Positions 1 through 12,420 of a stretch of DNA of 64,000 nt are shown here, in pieces. Origin of the DNA: Branchiostoma floridae (taxonomy: Eukaryota > Chordata > Leptocardii > Amphioxiformes > Branchiostomatidae). The notes beneath the pieces are model-generated. The model was not told the DNA's origin and did no database searches. It was given only the letters and a program-made list of their open reading frames with translations. Made by a program: the position numbers and the translations under genes. The stretch spans positions 22,796,255-22,860,254 of the forward strand of contig NC_049981.1 of assembly GCF_000003815.2 (NCBI RefSeq). Reading direction: 5' to 3'. Within the stretch, counting starts at the first letter, position 1, and every line of letters begins with the position of its first letter.

Positions 1-1826
1 ATGGCTACTTTGTGTATGTGCATGTGTGTAATTCTACACTCGTGAGAACTTCTAGTGAGTGGAGAGGTTACAGATACAACAAGCGGTCATGTTGTATTTC
101 TCAATGTTCAGCCGTCGGAAATTTGGCATATTATTCTACGATTGGTCATGCGATAGTACGATAGTGTAGCACCCATTAATTCCGTTAATCTTGCTTGTAA
201 AAACGAGTCTATTTCAAGCGAACCGAGTTTGACATACATTCGCGCTCTATAGAAACAAAATGGCGGACATCGCATTCCGCGGGGTGTTGTGGGAAAACAG
301 CTCTTTATGACGTCAGTGACCCGTAACCGGCCCGGATGCTACCCACTTGGCGATGTTTTCACAGTTGAGAAACAAGACCTCAAACATCTCTGTACACACA
401 CGCTATGTTGACCCTACACCTTAAATACTTCAACAAGTTTACATTTCCGCCATTATAATACCAGGTAAAGCCTCCGTGTGAAAAGCCTCTTTTGACCCAA
501 AGTGAGACATGTATGGGAATCAACAGATTCAAACATACGTGTTACGAGTACTCCATTGAGAAGTAAAAGTCACAATCAAAGTCGTCTAACAAAATTTCAT
601 TACTGCTTTTATTTCCTTTCATCCTTCACTACAAAACCATCTACGACGATAGGAATTTTCCATTTCGTCTGCAACTGTTACAAAAATTCGCCATAAAACA
701 ACAAAGGAAACGTCCCACAGTCCACGGCGTATCGAATGTGTCCGTCTGTGCTTTGGGGAAGAATGTTGGAGATTTAATGGGATTCTGTGAGTTTTGCTAG
801 TCAATAGCCTGGGATCAAATGGCTCAGGCTAACGTTACTTTTAAAGTACACAGAGGACACCACATTAGCTTCCCCGTTCATTGGAGGAGGGGGGCGAGTA
901 GACGAGGTTGCCGAAATGAATTTTAATACAACGCTTACACTTACTAATAAGATAGATTTGGAAAGGAATATATCATACTTTTAGCTTTCTGTACATTTGT
1001 TAGATATCATACAGAAAATTTATAGTCGACCAATTTTGTTTATTACTCTTTTTCACTTCAAGGCTACTGGGTTCTGTTTTTGATATAGCACTACAGTTCT
1101 CAAAGAATTAACAGTTACAAAACAGTACAGTTACAACACTTTTGAAGTGTATTTTAATTATCATTTTTCAATCATTAGTAATTTTTGCAGAAACTGATAG
1201 ATTTGAACACCTTTTCAGAACTTTCCCTTTTTACAAGATGTAGTATTAAAGTAAGCATTTTACGTCAGTTAGATATATTCCAACGATGGCATCAACGAAC
1301 AAACAATTCTTTATCCTGCAAAAGTTTACACGGTCTTTGTGTAACAAAAATCATATGCATACATGCACTTTGCTGTATCTTATACAAAATAAAATAAAGT
1401 TGCCCACACTAATTTGAATACACGAAAATTCCACCTCTAAATGCTATTCATGCGTTTAAGCTATGCAGTTGACTTGCTAGTAATGCAATTTCTATCCCAT
1501 TATGACGATTTTACATAGTTCTAAGGCCATTGATAGTCTGGTGATATTGCACAAAAATAGATATATGGCATGTGCAGGCTTGACATTAAGAAATGTATGG
1601 TTTAACAAAGGAGTTAACATCATAAGTCCATCATGATTGTGTGCATGATAGACAAAATGTCGGTCTATCAAACATTTGTGATCGCTTTTCGATCCACAGA
1701 TCTAGTGTAGTCACCGGGATGCTATGGTCTTCGCAAATAAAGGCAGTAAAACATTGTAGTTTATGGTAATTATGAAAAAACACAACCAATTTCGCGATTC
1801 ATGATTTTTCCATACCAGCCATGTAC

Positions 1827-1830
<4 letters not shown>
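1..1830. other. noncoding spacer with one promoter-like cluster near 260-315
   Basis: No open frame here resembles a known protein; the longest are about 60-70 codons and overlap on opposite strands. The first 480 bases are richer in G+C and hold the YY1/CSL/CRE cluster annotated separately. From about 900 to 1830 the sequence is A/T-rich and I see no further structure. Confidence 0.6.
257..315. promoter_or_regulatory. clustered YY1-like, CSL-like and CRE sites
   Basis: AAAATGGCGG at 257-266 matches the YY1 core. TGTGGGAAA at 288-296 matches the CSL/RBPJ consensus, and TGACGTCA at 308-315 is a perfect palindromic cAMP response element. The three lie within 60 bases in a locally CpG-containing stretch. 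This arrangement is typical of promoters or proximal enhancers, but I see no convincing TATA box or following exon. Activity is inference. Confidence 0.3.

Positions 1831-1861
<31 letters not shown>
1831..1861. repeat. (TA)n microsatellite
   Basis: About fifteen uninterrupted TA units. Confidence 0.95.
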
Positions 1862-1865
<4 letters not shown>

Positions 1866-2939
1866 TAATACATAAAGGTTATATAGGTTATGTCTAACTG
1901 TATAAGTTACATAGGATACATAAGGTCCAAATGTACTATTTAGTATTTGTTCTGTAAACGTATGTCCAATACATATACGTGTTTTGCAAGGTAGGAGATG
2001 TATTGTTATATGTTTATTGCAGACTGACAGAAGCACACCCATACCAATAATGTAGATACCACTCCACCATGTCTAATCAACGATACCACAGGAAGTGCAT
2101 TAAAAGCAGAGTGTGTATTGCGTTGGGGTGAAAATTCCTGAGCACTTCAAAGTTGTTTTGTGGGAGTATAAATGAACTGAAGAAGTGCAAACAGATGTTG
2201 TATCGCTTTTAATTCGAAATCCTGTGCCTGTATTTCATTGAGCTTGCCGGAAACTAGTTTATCAGTTGTAAAATTTAGTGTTCGAATGTAAATAAAATTG
2301 GAAATGGTATCCTTTTCCCTGTACTCTGTCACAAAGGACTGTGCAATTAACAGGTTTCCGAAACATTCGAGACGCTTTTGAACATCTGTTTTTCAGACAC
2401 GGTAAATTGTTCGGACACCTCAGTATAAATTTCCAGTATTATATGGTCCAACCTAGTTAGCCTCCCACGTTTAAAGATATATTATGTTCCTAATTCGCTA
2501 ACATAAACCTTGTAAATCGCACGATTATAAAATGCGACGATAGGAATGTCCAGAAGACTGGAAATACGTTCCCTGTCAAATTTGTGAAATTTGATATTTT
2601 CTTCCCCAAATCGTTCTCTCATTGGTTGATATCGATATGTACCCGATGTATTGTTCAGAAATCCTGGGTTGTTTTCCTCTCTTACGTCATAGGACAACAA
2701 CCGCGTGGATTGGTCAAGACGCAGACAGACATAAATGGTTTTGGGCATTATGCGCGAATAATGTCGGAAAATTATGAAGCGTAGCTATCATACAAGTCTG
2801 TGGTGGACATGAGACAGCCCAGTGTGTGTTTAGAATTAGGGGCGGTATTCCAAGATAAACATCTAGATTTACAGTAGTAGTTGCGCAGAACTTCAGCTCG
2901 GATTGTATCATACTCACGGACGAGTCCCAGCGGCAGATG
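1862..2939. other. noncoding spacer
   Basis: Short overlapping ORFs on both strands, none recognisable. A CRE-like TTACGTCAT lies at 2682-2690, followed within about 25 bases by an inverted CCAAT box (ATTGG). This may belong to the promoter-like island that follows. Confidence 0.5.
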
Positions 2940-3250
2940 ATCCTTGGCCGCCATCTTGCCAGAATTCTCTGGTCGGTCAGATGGCGGGATGGAGGCTGTC
3001 ATGGCGGGCGGTCCATGTCTACATCAGCACCGTGGCGAGAAGAAAAAAAACAACGACATCCTGGCAGTCGGAACCAGAAATCTTCTGTCAGAATTTCTGC
3101 GACAGGCATGTTTCTCGCAGAAGTATAAAACATTTCGTCCCTGTCTCGGTGAATCGAGTCTCCATCGGCATCGGTTTCGCATGAAAACAGGGGATTAGGA
3201 GGGGTAATCCATTTCTGATGGCACGTGATCTGGTGACCTTTGACTTTCTG
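2940..3250. promoter_or_regulatory. promoter-like island, composite module copy 1
   Basis: A G+C-richer island. It has a YY1-type GCCATCTT (2950-2957), an inverted pair of bicoid/Otx-type sites GGATTA (3192-3197) and TAATCC (3205-3210), an E-box CACGTGA (3222-3228) and a near-perfect DR1 nuclear-receptor element TGACCTTTGACTT (3234-3246). The same order from the GGATTA/TAATCC pair to E-box and DR1 recurs at 53491-53545, and the E-box plus DR1 recurs at 26021-26045. Several 60-90 codon ORFs overlap here on both strands and do not resemble proteins. It could be a real promoter/enhancer or the regulatory end of a dispersed element. Confidence 0.35.
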
Positions 3251-4901
3251 TTCGATTTCATGGGGTGTCAGGGACATCATTGTTGTGCAAAAACGGACCA
3301 GAATGGGTAAAAGTACAGATGTATCAATGGCATCCGGGTTATGTACCTCATTTATGCACTTTGCGAGTCAATGCATGATTCGATTTTGAGGTTTTGAATT
3401 TTTGTTTCCCAGGGCGTAGATTAATAGTGCACCAGGCAAATCTCGTTTTATTTCCCAAATTCTTGGAAAAAAATAGATTAAAAATTTATCTGAAATCGAC
3501 AGTTTGGTTTCCGTTGTAATTCAATGTCTCAGAAATGCAACTATGATTTTACAGAGCCATACGAAAATATGATACAAAGCAGTTTGCACATTGGAATTGT
3601 GATTTGCCATCTACATCTTTAAAAAAAAAAAAAATGTGTCACTTGGCTATTCCGTGATGAAAATCTAAAGAGAAAGCATTAAGAAAAAATGCTAAGCCAA
3701 TTCCATCTGTTATCAAGTTGAGATAACAGAAATCGAGAAGTTTATTTCTGCGATGTTAAAAGAAAATATGTCGTTATATCGGAAGTTACCGTAGAGGTCA
3801 GGTATAAATGACTTGTACCATACATACATACATACATGTACGTTGACAATACGACATTGTAGCTATATGCATCCATGTGCTATATGAATCTATACATAAC
3901 CCGCATACCTTTGTAGTATGAATAAAGGATTTCATTTCTTGTTCCCCCATGTCGTTTGTGATTGATTGATTGATCAATTGATTAATAAAAGTTGTGAGTT
4001 TTACTAACGAATTTCATGCAACGTAAGATAGCTCGAATTATGGAAAAATGGTCGGTCAGTAGAATATCATTTTATTACATGTAATACCAGGTTTTATTCA
4101 TAGATTGATGAGAGTCTCATCATGAGACACACATACAGTGGCACACACGATTAGTACTATATAATGGTAACAAAATTTCCCATTTCCAAACCCCTGTGAG
4201 TTAGTAATTAAAAACACTTCCTATACTTGCCATGAGTACAATAGTTATGACGTCCTCGCTGTCTGTGTAACCAAGAAATTACGTATGAACGAAATGGAGC
4301 ATACCAAACGGACAGAAGATGGGGGCGTGACGGCACATGAAAAGGGGACTGTGGAGCGACGTTGCTTCATCATAATGCTTTTTGAAAAGTCAGAACATGC
4401 TCTAAATCAAGATAAAACGCGATATTTGAATCTCATGTTTTCTTAGCCACCATTTCTCAGGTTATATGACAATAAGTCTGATATAAACATATGGAAATAT
4501 GTGGTACCATTGTAATCTACACACTATTTATACATTCCTTTTACAAAGAAAAACGTCTTGTTTCTTTCGCGAAGAAGACATGAGTTACGTCTTTGAATTT
4601 CTGAATTCAAGCATCAAACGCAAATAACGTGTTTCAGATGGCTACAGTGTCATTGCGGTGCAAAACTAAAAAAAAAAAAAAAAACTTAGTGTATCTGTCT
4701 AGCCACAGTCATATACGTGCTTCTGATAGACATGAAAAACTGCATCCACATATCATTTCATTCTTAGCTAGCTCAGCTTGGATGGAAGGCGTATATTTCA
4801 CCCTGGAGTGAGTCCTGTCTCCGATACAGGCCCGAGTGGTGCTTGGAACATGTCATGGTCATATGTTATCGGCGAGAAGAAATGACTTCCCTGTCGAAAT
4901 A
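3251..4901. other. noncoding spacer with simple repeats
   Basis: Holds an A-run at about 3618-3633, a CATA tetranucleotide run at about 3817-3836, GATT units around 3961-3990 and an A-run at about 4665-4683. No gene or structured element seen otherwise. Confidence 0.6.
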
Positions 4902-4945
4902 TGACGTCCCGGCCCGTGGGACTTCATTACAGACAGTTGATGGAT
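4902..4945. promoter_or_regulatory. spaced motif module, copy A
   Basis: TGACGTCC (4902-4909) is followed at a start-to-start distance of 18 by GACTTCATTA (4920-4929); the enclosing 18-mer GCCCGTGGGACTTCATTA is at 4912-4929. The same two blocks with the same 18-base offset occur at 56083-56110, and the 18-mer with two substitutions occurs at 26942-26959. Function is inferred only from recurrence and fixed spacing. Confidence 0.35.
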
Positions 4946-5092
4946 GCTTTTTTGCACCTTAGTTGTGATGCAGGATGACACGATATCAATCATATACAGA
5001 ACTTAACTTTAGTGTGACTGTGTGGCTCTGTCTGGTCAGCACTCGGGCAGGCCGCATGAAGAGAGTACCAAAGGAGATGTGTGGAATTATGG

Positions 5093-5410
5093 GACGGGCT
5101 GACTCGGGGAGTAGACGAGAGTGAGAGGTGAGGAGGAAACTTGAGGAGTGTGAATAGAGGACTGATGAAATGAAGGAGAGAGAAAATGAGACATAGGAAA
5201 GGAAACTAGACAGTGGTGGAGGGAGAAGAAAGAAAGAAGAGAAAGAGATTGGAGGAGAGAAGGGAAATGGGGATGGATGTGGAGAGAGACGTTGGAGATC
5301 ATTGGAGGAGGGGAGAAGGGATTAGAAAGAGAGATTTGGAGAAGACAGGAGGAAGGAAAGAGAAGGAGAAGAGATTGCAAGAATTGAGGAAAAAGTAAGG
5401 TGAAAAAATG
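5093..5410 (+). repeat. polypurine (GA-rich) tract
   Basis: About 310 bases in which the plus strand is overwhelmingly A and G without a fixed repeat unit. ORFs on both strands are low-complexity by-products (Glu/Arg/Lys-rich on plus, Ser/Pro/Leu-rich on minus). Long homopurine tracts can form triplex (H-DNA) and exclude nucleosomes; that is general knowledge, not shown here. Confidence 0.85.
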
Positions 5411-7129
5411 TGACCTGGTGGTAGGGAGGGTTTGTATGGATGTGTACGGAGTTCAAAAATACAAACACTAACATGTTTCATTCAATAGAGGAGAGCAGAC
5501 CACAAGCTTGGCTGCACAGGTTCTATGGCCTTCCAAAGATTTCAGCCAGACGAGACCCAGGATCCGCAACAGCTGTTAGCCATCGCTACACAACAAGTGT
5601 GTTGATGTACCTTAACAAGTACATCTCTGTTTACGGTCCAAAGCTCGCGTCTTTGACCTTGCCGTGCAACACTCACGGTGACTCGTGTTTGAGTTTCTCC
5701 CCGTGACCTGTTGTGTGTACCCGTCCCGTCATCACATCCACCCGTTCCAGACATGTGTGTGTGTTTGTGGAAGTGAGGAGGAGAAGATTAACCCGGTCAC
5801 ACACATCGCGGCACTCCCATAAGCCTCCCTGTCATCCCATGGAGGTGATGTGGCCAAACTGCGGGATATGTTCAGTCTCGGGCCAACAGACTGCGGACTA
5901 TGTTTCGTCCTACTGGGAAACACAATAGCCTCTGTTGTACTCGTTGAACTCATACTTACGCTCAGAAACTTTCTTCTCATATTTCAGAAAGTTCATATTC
6001 AATGTAAAACCCAATAAAGTATTCAACTACTGTTGGCATATTCAGATTCACATATGGTACCAACTATTGGTGAACAACTCACAAAACAAAACCTTAAATT
6101 AGTTAAGAACGTTTGAAAAGTAGAAGCAAAATTTGAAAATTTCCTTGACACATCTTACATTGAAGACTTAAAATCGTAAAAAAATACTTTATTTGGGCAC
6201 TCTCAAAATAAACAGAGATTTTGAGGTCACAAATTTAATTTATTTTCATCTTGTGCTAGAATCACCAAACGACAACATTTAATCACAAAGATTTTTATTT
6301 GGAAACAGGGAGTAACACAGTAACAGCTGATGTGTCGGTGACCGTCTGTCACCTTCCTCGGGGCGGCAAACGAACACATTGTAGGGTAGCCTCAACCTTC
6401 AGGCTTGTGTGAGGAGTATATCCGTAATAAACATCCCGTCATTGACCACGTTAAGGATTGACATTGTTACGCCTTTGTCCGAGGCTATTACTTTACACAA
6501 TACATCTGAGGTTTTTCATTATTCCATGAATACCATATGTATGTTATCTGGGGTAATGATGATGCCTCACCTACATACTTAATGACGCGTACAAGATATA
6601 TGTGTGACTTTCCGAACCGTCAGTTCTTCGCTGCTGGGGCTATGCTAGCTCGAAAAGCATCTATTTTGTCCTTTCTTTCTTTTCCACGTACACTTAAGCA
6701 ACGCAATCAAACAATACACAGTGAGTGTTGTCGCAGTTGTGATATCTATGCGTTTTTTAAAGATATCCATATATGAACAATGTATAATCAATATTTTTCT
6801 AAACAGTATGATACAATGAGTAAAATCAAATCAAATTATCAGTTTACCTGTTTTGAAGGTAGCGATATCCCTTTGTTTCAAAATTGGCGTTTTGGATGAA
6901 AGAAAGTCGCCTTCTGTACCGCTTGGTATCGGTTCCTGTGCTGTTCCGACGAGGGATATATAAACGAGTAAATGCACGTTGACCCGTGGGGCTATTATAA
7001 ATCATCATCTAAAGACCATTATTTATAAAAACAACGAGGCCTAGCACTGGGCGTAGTGCATTCACGGATAGCCACCTTGCAAATTTCACAAAATCTCGCT
7101 TTTCAGAGACAGAAGAGGCTTCGACTGTC
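5411..7129. other. noncoding; G+C-richer first 500 bases
   Basis: 5440-5930 is G+C-richer with overlapping ORFs of 70-90 codons on both strands, none with recognisable protein features; it may be a conserved noncoding element. 5940-7129 is A/T-rich spacer. A TATA-like stretch and TTATAAAT motifs occur near 6955-7035, without an adjoining exon that I can identify. Confidence 0.5.
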
Positions 7130-7680
7130 TGAAAATCCCTCCCACTCTCCAGAATCATAACTTTACACCGTCAAACCTTCCAAATTCAGAAGCTGAGCCC
7201 TTCGACCATCGCCCGCTGCGCACGCCTGTCGTACTCTTTCCTATACTCGTTCTTTCCAATCGCCCAATTCGACTTTCATGCTCACTGGCTCGAAAGTGCA
7301 ATTAGTATCAATTTTCCTTTCAATCCAGTACCCTTTCTAAAGAACGTGTCACCTCAAACCATCACCTTGCGCACCTGCGTTTTGTTCTACCGTTCTCTCC
7401 GCTCACCTGAGCAATCGTTTCATGCTCAATCGCTCGGAAGAGGTATTTATGTCAAACCCAACGCGCGAATGAGGGCGGAAAAGTCGTATTGTAGGACAAA
7501 ACTTTTGTCGTCGGGAGTGCGATTTCACATCGGCTGAGCAGCTAGGAGCTGCCCCCTCCTGACAGACGATCACTCGGGTATCGTTCCGCCTGGGTAATTA
7601 ATCCCCTGCTCATCAGCAAGAGTGATTTCTGGCGGCCAGGAAGGTCCGAAATGTAGGGTCAAAAATCGTCGGAATTATTG
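7130..7680. promoter_or_regulatory. candidate conserved noncoding/enhancer island
   Basis: A G+C-richer 550-bp block containing TAATTA (7595-7600) overlapping TAATCC (7599-7604), a homeodomain plus Otx-type combination, and several E-box-like CACCTG sites. No ORF here looks coding. The call rests on composition and motifs only. Confidence 0.25.
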
Positions 7681-8282
7681 TCTCATTACGACTAGGACCA
7701 GCAAAGCGCTTAAAAGGAAATAAAACTTCTACTTCTGAATTTAGCAGCTATTTAGCTGTGAAGTGCCAAACTTATGTGTAAATCTTTAATATTTCACAAC
7801 TCCTAATATCTGTAATATTTCACATATAGATGGTACAAAAAAGGTACGTTGGTGTTAATTAGAAATTCGATAAGGTACGGAGTCAAACATTCGTATCATT
7901 ATCACTATTACAGTATCTTTGGAAGTTAGACTATCATTTACTCATTTTTCTTACTTTTAGTCTAGTCTAGCAATTGTTCCAAAGTGTGCCACAACTGTTT
8001 CGTATATGAGCATTCATGCAATTTCCTCAAATGCTAAGCAACTCACATAGGGAGAAGATGACAGCCTTGCCTTTTTTATACTTTATTTCTAAGAAATGCA
8101 GAACGTTCACAAATGACTTTATCCTGCAGTTAGCACCACATTAGCCTCGTATGTTGGAAACTTCTGCCCAGCGGTTTACCGAAACACTAGCGTCGCTAGG
8201 TTCAGAAGATCATAGCCCTCTTTGCAGTCTTCGTGAAGGGAGTCCTTTTGGCCTCCTTTTTACTGTTTCTTAACTGTATTCA
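7681..8282. other. noncoding spacer, no structure seen
   Basis: A/T-rich sequence without ORFs, repeats or notable motifs. Confidence 0.6.
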
Positions 8283-8387
8283 TCAGTTTTCTGGTTGTAC
8301 TGGATTTTAACAGCCTCCAAAGCCTGCGCCTAGTCTTTTAGAGGCACAGTCAACATACGCATGGCTGTCACTCAACCAGAAAACTGA
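8283..8387. repeat. inverted repeat, probable small MITE
   Basis: A perfect 15-bp inverted repeat (8283-8297 and 8373-8387; left arm TCAGTTTTCTGGTTG) separated by 75 bases. I found no target site duplication. Confidence 0.55.
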
Positions 8388-8579
8388 CATACAACTAGAG
8401 ACGGCACACAAAACGGAGACTGGTATGGAGTCTACGCCCACCAGCTCACAAACCAACTCCTGATGATCAGTTCTGCCCGAATTCTCGGTGCGTACTCTTT
8501 GACACGACAGGCGTCAGACGGACGGGCTAATCAACCAAGAACAGTTAAGACCTTCCCGATTTTTACGACTTTATTTTGT

Positions 8580-8990
8580 CAGAGGGACACCCGTGGTCAC
8601 TCAAGTGCCACTGTGTCATCCTACCAGGTGACCGCTTAATGTATCTAATGGCACACCAGTCGCTGGGAGTCCCAAAATGGTGCCACGACCCTTTAAAAGC
8701 TGCCCTGAAAGGGCAGGCGTGACATCAGCGGCGCTCCATCCAGGAGTTCTGAAATATTAGCGCGGGGAGCCATTAGTGCCCGGTCAAACATTCGCTGTTT
8801 CAGGTGCATTTTTCTTCCTCCGGCAGGTCCTCTGTAATCGCCCGGGTTCTTAAGTCAATTTTTAGGCTGTACGACTAGGATGAGATAAGGCGGTTCCCGC
8901 GAGGCTTGCTGGCAATTCACTTTTCCACCCATCATACCCAAATGTCATGCGCCGGGCGTCAAACTTCTTATGATCGCATGTAATATTTAC
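8580..8990. promoter_or_regulatory. candidate conserved noncoding/enhancer island
   Basis: A G+C-richer block with a CAGGTGACC-type E-box/nuclear receptor half-site, an inverted CTGCCCTGAAAGGGCAG pairing near 8700-8716, a GATA site (GAGATAAGG near 8881) and several CpGs, without ORFs. Likely regulatory or structural; evidence is compositional. Confidence 0.25.
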
Positions 8991-9854
8991 TTTTTACAGT
9001 TTTACATATCTCGAGCTGTCTTTTTGTAACTTTAACAATTAACTTTAACAATTAATTGTCAAAAACCATGTTCACTATTCTTAGACTTTGCACAGAATCA
9101 ACCTCGCATAATAAAACTTGTACATTTACTTACTCGTTGAACTTGTAAAATTCAGTTTCCTGTCAACCTTGAATTTGCGAACATTCTAAAACTTAGCTCT
9201 ATTTACCCGATTATTAATCTATTTACTTATCATTTCGCCAGGGCAACATATCACAACATCGTCGTTTCTTTTTCAAATGTCCATTTCGCAAATGAAGTCA
9301 TGTCCCACCGGATGTATGATTTTGTATGATAGCGGCAACCAATAGACAACACATATTTGAAATAGTTTAATATTGGGCTAAAAAAACGCCATGTTCGAAC
9401 TTTAGAAAGGTCACAGTTCTCTCTCAAAGCCTACTATACAGGTTACCCGAACTTTGAAAAGGTCGAGAATAGTCCAACAACCGCTATCAAAAGATGCAGC
9501 CGAGCGATATACGATGGGCGATGACACGGTAACGACGCCTGTCGCTACATGTCACTTCCCCGCTGTCCATCATACACATAATAAAACTCGCTTTCCGCGT
9601 TCTGTGTCATAAACAAAAACTGATGAAGGTGTTAGGGTCCCGTACGGTGGTCACCTTAAAGGGACACCTGGGTATGAATCACCTGAGCGGTCACTGATGC
9701 GGAAAATTCCACATACATGACGAGGTTCGTGGTGAATGTGATGACCAGCACTATAAGTTTGCATGAATAGTTTTCATGGTCGTAATGGAATACATGGACG
9801 GTGGATAATCTCCAAGTAAATGCAGGAGAGGTGATCCGGCACGTCTCTGTAGGC
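8991..9854. other. noncoding spacer
   Basis: Includes a two-copy 13-bp tandem (TTTAACAATTAAC-type) near 9030-9058. Otherwise no feature; the short ORFs near 9650-9850 are unremarkable. Confidence 0.6.
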
Positions 9855-9944
9855 AAGTGTGTCTTGTGTGTTTTGTGTGTGTGTGTGTCTGTGTCTGTGT
9901 GTCTTTGTGTATGGGTGTCTGCATGTGTGTATCTATGTGTGTTC

Positions 9945-9986
<42 letters not shown>

Positions 9987-9990
9987 ATGT
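9855..9990. repeat. GT-rich region with pure (TG)n core
   Basis: Compound TG/TGTC repeat with an uninterrupted TG run at about 9945-9981. It produces the Cys/Val and His/Thr repeat-like ORFs of about 70-113 codons in this interval, which are not genes. Confidence 0.95.
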
Positions 9991-10786
9991 GCTTACGCGT
10001 ACATTAGCATGAGTGTGCATGAGCGATCTGCATGTTTTGCTTATATCTGTGTGTCTGTCCGCCTGTCTTAAAAAAAACTCGTAACAAGACACAATGCCTG
10101 AGATATAGTTGTAGATTCGACCCCACAGACCGCCTTGCCATCTATATACGTATTATATATTTTTTTCCATCTGTTATTAGCATTATCAAAACTTTTCTTG
10201 ATATAAGGTTACTCTGGTTATCCAGAACAATTAAGATCAACACATTTCCATGTCTGGGACGACTGAAGTCTAGACGTTCATAAATAAACAGCGACATTGT
10301 TTTATCAACGGACTTGACTGTGCTCGTTCTGCCGGGGAAAAGTGGATTATTCCAGCTTACCTGTATGGCTGTATCGCATTACCCATGTCCTTGTAGCTAT
10401 TGTGTTCTGATAATGGGTGCTGCATAGGATACACCTGGTAACTTTAAAGTATAAAAAGACATAGATACAGGTATGAGCATAGCTATCTTTTTTTTTTATT
10501 TCTTATTTTATTATGGCTTCTTGATTCATCCTGAAAGTCTTTATACTGTCAAAAATTCATTTCAACCCACTTCTTGTATTCAGTTAGATACCGATACAAA
10601 AGGATAGATAGAAATGCTATATTGTAAAGACACTGGAACAGTATCGTTTGCTTTCAGGATACAGAAGTTAACTTAGAAGTTTTTTACGTTTGAAAAAAAA
10701 ATGAACTTATTGCCCACTGCATTTTGTCTGTTCAAAAGTTGAATGTTTAATATCCTAAGAAACAAGGAGCTGTCACCACATTACAG
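9991..10786. other. noncoding spacer
   Basis: A/T-rich, poly-T near 10488-10497, no coding potential seen. Confidence 0.6.
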
Positions 10787-11240
10787 ATGACTTTGTCTCT
10801 GCCGCCCCGCAGGTAAGCAGACTAGTGGCTCCGCCTGCAGTCTCCCTCCCTGCCAGCTTGTCTCAGTCTCACAAATTAATCACGCCTATATGATGAATCA
10901 TCTACCGTCTCATCGTTAGCATAGTTGGTACAACGTCAAGAGGAGACCAAGATGGCGGCCATCTTCTGCTGAACTGTCCCAAGACGCATTGCGGTCCCCG
11001 TTGAGCATGGATCAATGGGCGTCGATATGGCGGAAACGTCGGTACCTTTGTTCGCTAATTAGTTTTGCAAATCTCCGTCAGCGGCTCCTTAAGCCTTTGG
11101 CAACGTTAATTACTCCCAATGACTCGTCAGGGCTCAGGCGTCATTAATCATCGTGGCAGCTGACCAACCGCTCACGGCCAAGGTCGATATTGACGATGGT
11201 AGGATCCCAGGCTTGACACTTCGTTGCGTAACACGGTATT
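10787..11240. promoter_or_regulatory. candidate enhancer/promoter island with YY1 palindrome and homeodomain sites
   Basis: Contains AAGATGGCGGCCATCTT (10949-10965), two YY1-type sites head to head, and a cluster of homeodomain sites: CTAATTAG (11055-11062), GTTAATTAC (11105-11113) and TCATTAATCA (11141-11150). At 10787 an acceptor-like 'ttacag' is followed 26 bases later by a strong donor CAG|GTAAGC (GT at 10813), a possible micro-exon or 5' noncoding exon end. ORFs are short. This is the densest developmental-type motif cluster in the first 12 kb. Confidence 0.35.
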
Positions 11241-12420
11241 AAATCATCTCAAAGCTCTACCGTCAGTGCATAAGCCAGATCATGCCACACCACTTACATA
11301 GCAAGTACACGTTTCAGTAGTAATGTTAAGAGGGCATTTTAGCGTAAACTGTTGATAAAGCTTTCTTTCTTGTTCTATTCTTCTAACCGTCATCGATCAA
11401 GATCATGTCCAAGCTGTCAGAGAGGCTTAGCGACACAATGCCGGGAATGTTGTCCTCTCTCAGACGTGTTGAAACGGGGAAGCTCTTGGCTGAGTTCAAT
11501 GGGCTCTTCAGAACTCGAGAGGTCTAGTTGCTGGTGGTATAAGAGCTAGGGATTTAGTAGTCACATAAACTATCGCTCGAAGTATATACGTCGTCGTCTT
11601 CGGAGCTTTCTAGCTTCACATCTAAGCCCATCTAACTGGCAGATTCCCATAGCGATCAACATTTCTGTCTGAAATGAATCAGTTATTTTAAAGTTCGATC
11701 TTGCATGATTCAAAATGGTCTCACCAGTACCTAAGTCCAAGACTAATACATGGCCAGAATCATCTCACATTACGATGTTACTGAGCTGAGTAGAATATAG
11801 ACGGGGGGCGCCACAAATTAACTGCTACACGTGATCTACCGATCGCCACATGTCTACGATCTATATAAAGTGACGTCAAAGAAGTGATGGGTTTATTCTT
11901 TCACAAAGATCAATACCTAATTCTTTGGGTTGGCAATAGTAGTTTTAAAAAATCATTATGTATCATACATTTTAACATTTTCACATGACTATTGCAACGC
12001 ATTCCTTTTATAATAAAAGAATATCCGCAGTACATGCATGTCTTTTCGAATTTGCTTCTCACTATCGCAACCCCCAAATCTGTACTCTATCTACAGTCCA
12101 CACGTTAATCCGTCGCCGCTCATTCCGGTGTGTGAAAAGAGATGGGAATCTGCACAATCATTTCGACTATTCTCGGCATAATGAATCTAAGGCAAAAGCT
12201 GTTTCAGCGTGAGTTAGCACCAAACAAGCGGCCTTTAGATTCACAGGACCCTCGTTATATTCATATAGCTCAATAAAGCCCCTGTCACACATAGTCGGTT
12301 ATAGCCTGCCGAACTTCTCCAGACCATGGTTAGGGGTTAGATGTGAGCAAGCTCATCTGTAGTTGGAAGTACTAGTAGTTCAGGGAGATTGCCAGCGGGT
12401 AGAAAGAAAACGGTACAAAA
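11241..12420. other. noncoding spacer with TATA/CRE cluster
   Basis: At 11828-11878 there are CACGTG (11828-11833), TATATAAA (11862-11869) and a palindromic CRE TGACGTCA (11871-11878). They look promoter-like, but no following exon was recognised. Near 12277-12325 'gcccctgtcacacatag' resembles a MITE end. ORFs (65-75 codons) are not recognisable. Confidence 0.45.

Noticed and set aside
5087-5481. Overlapping 60-97 codon ORFs on both strands
   Set aside because: By-products of the polypurine tract; low-complexity composition with no domain.
9751-10092. 113-codon His/Thr-rich ORF on the minus strand and Cys/Val-rich ORFs on the plus strand
   Set aside because: They are translations of the TG microsatellite.
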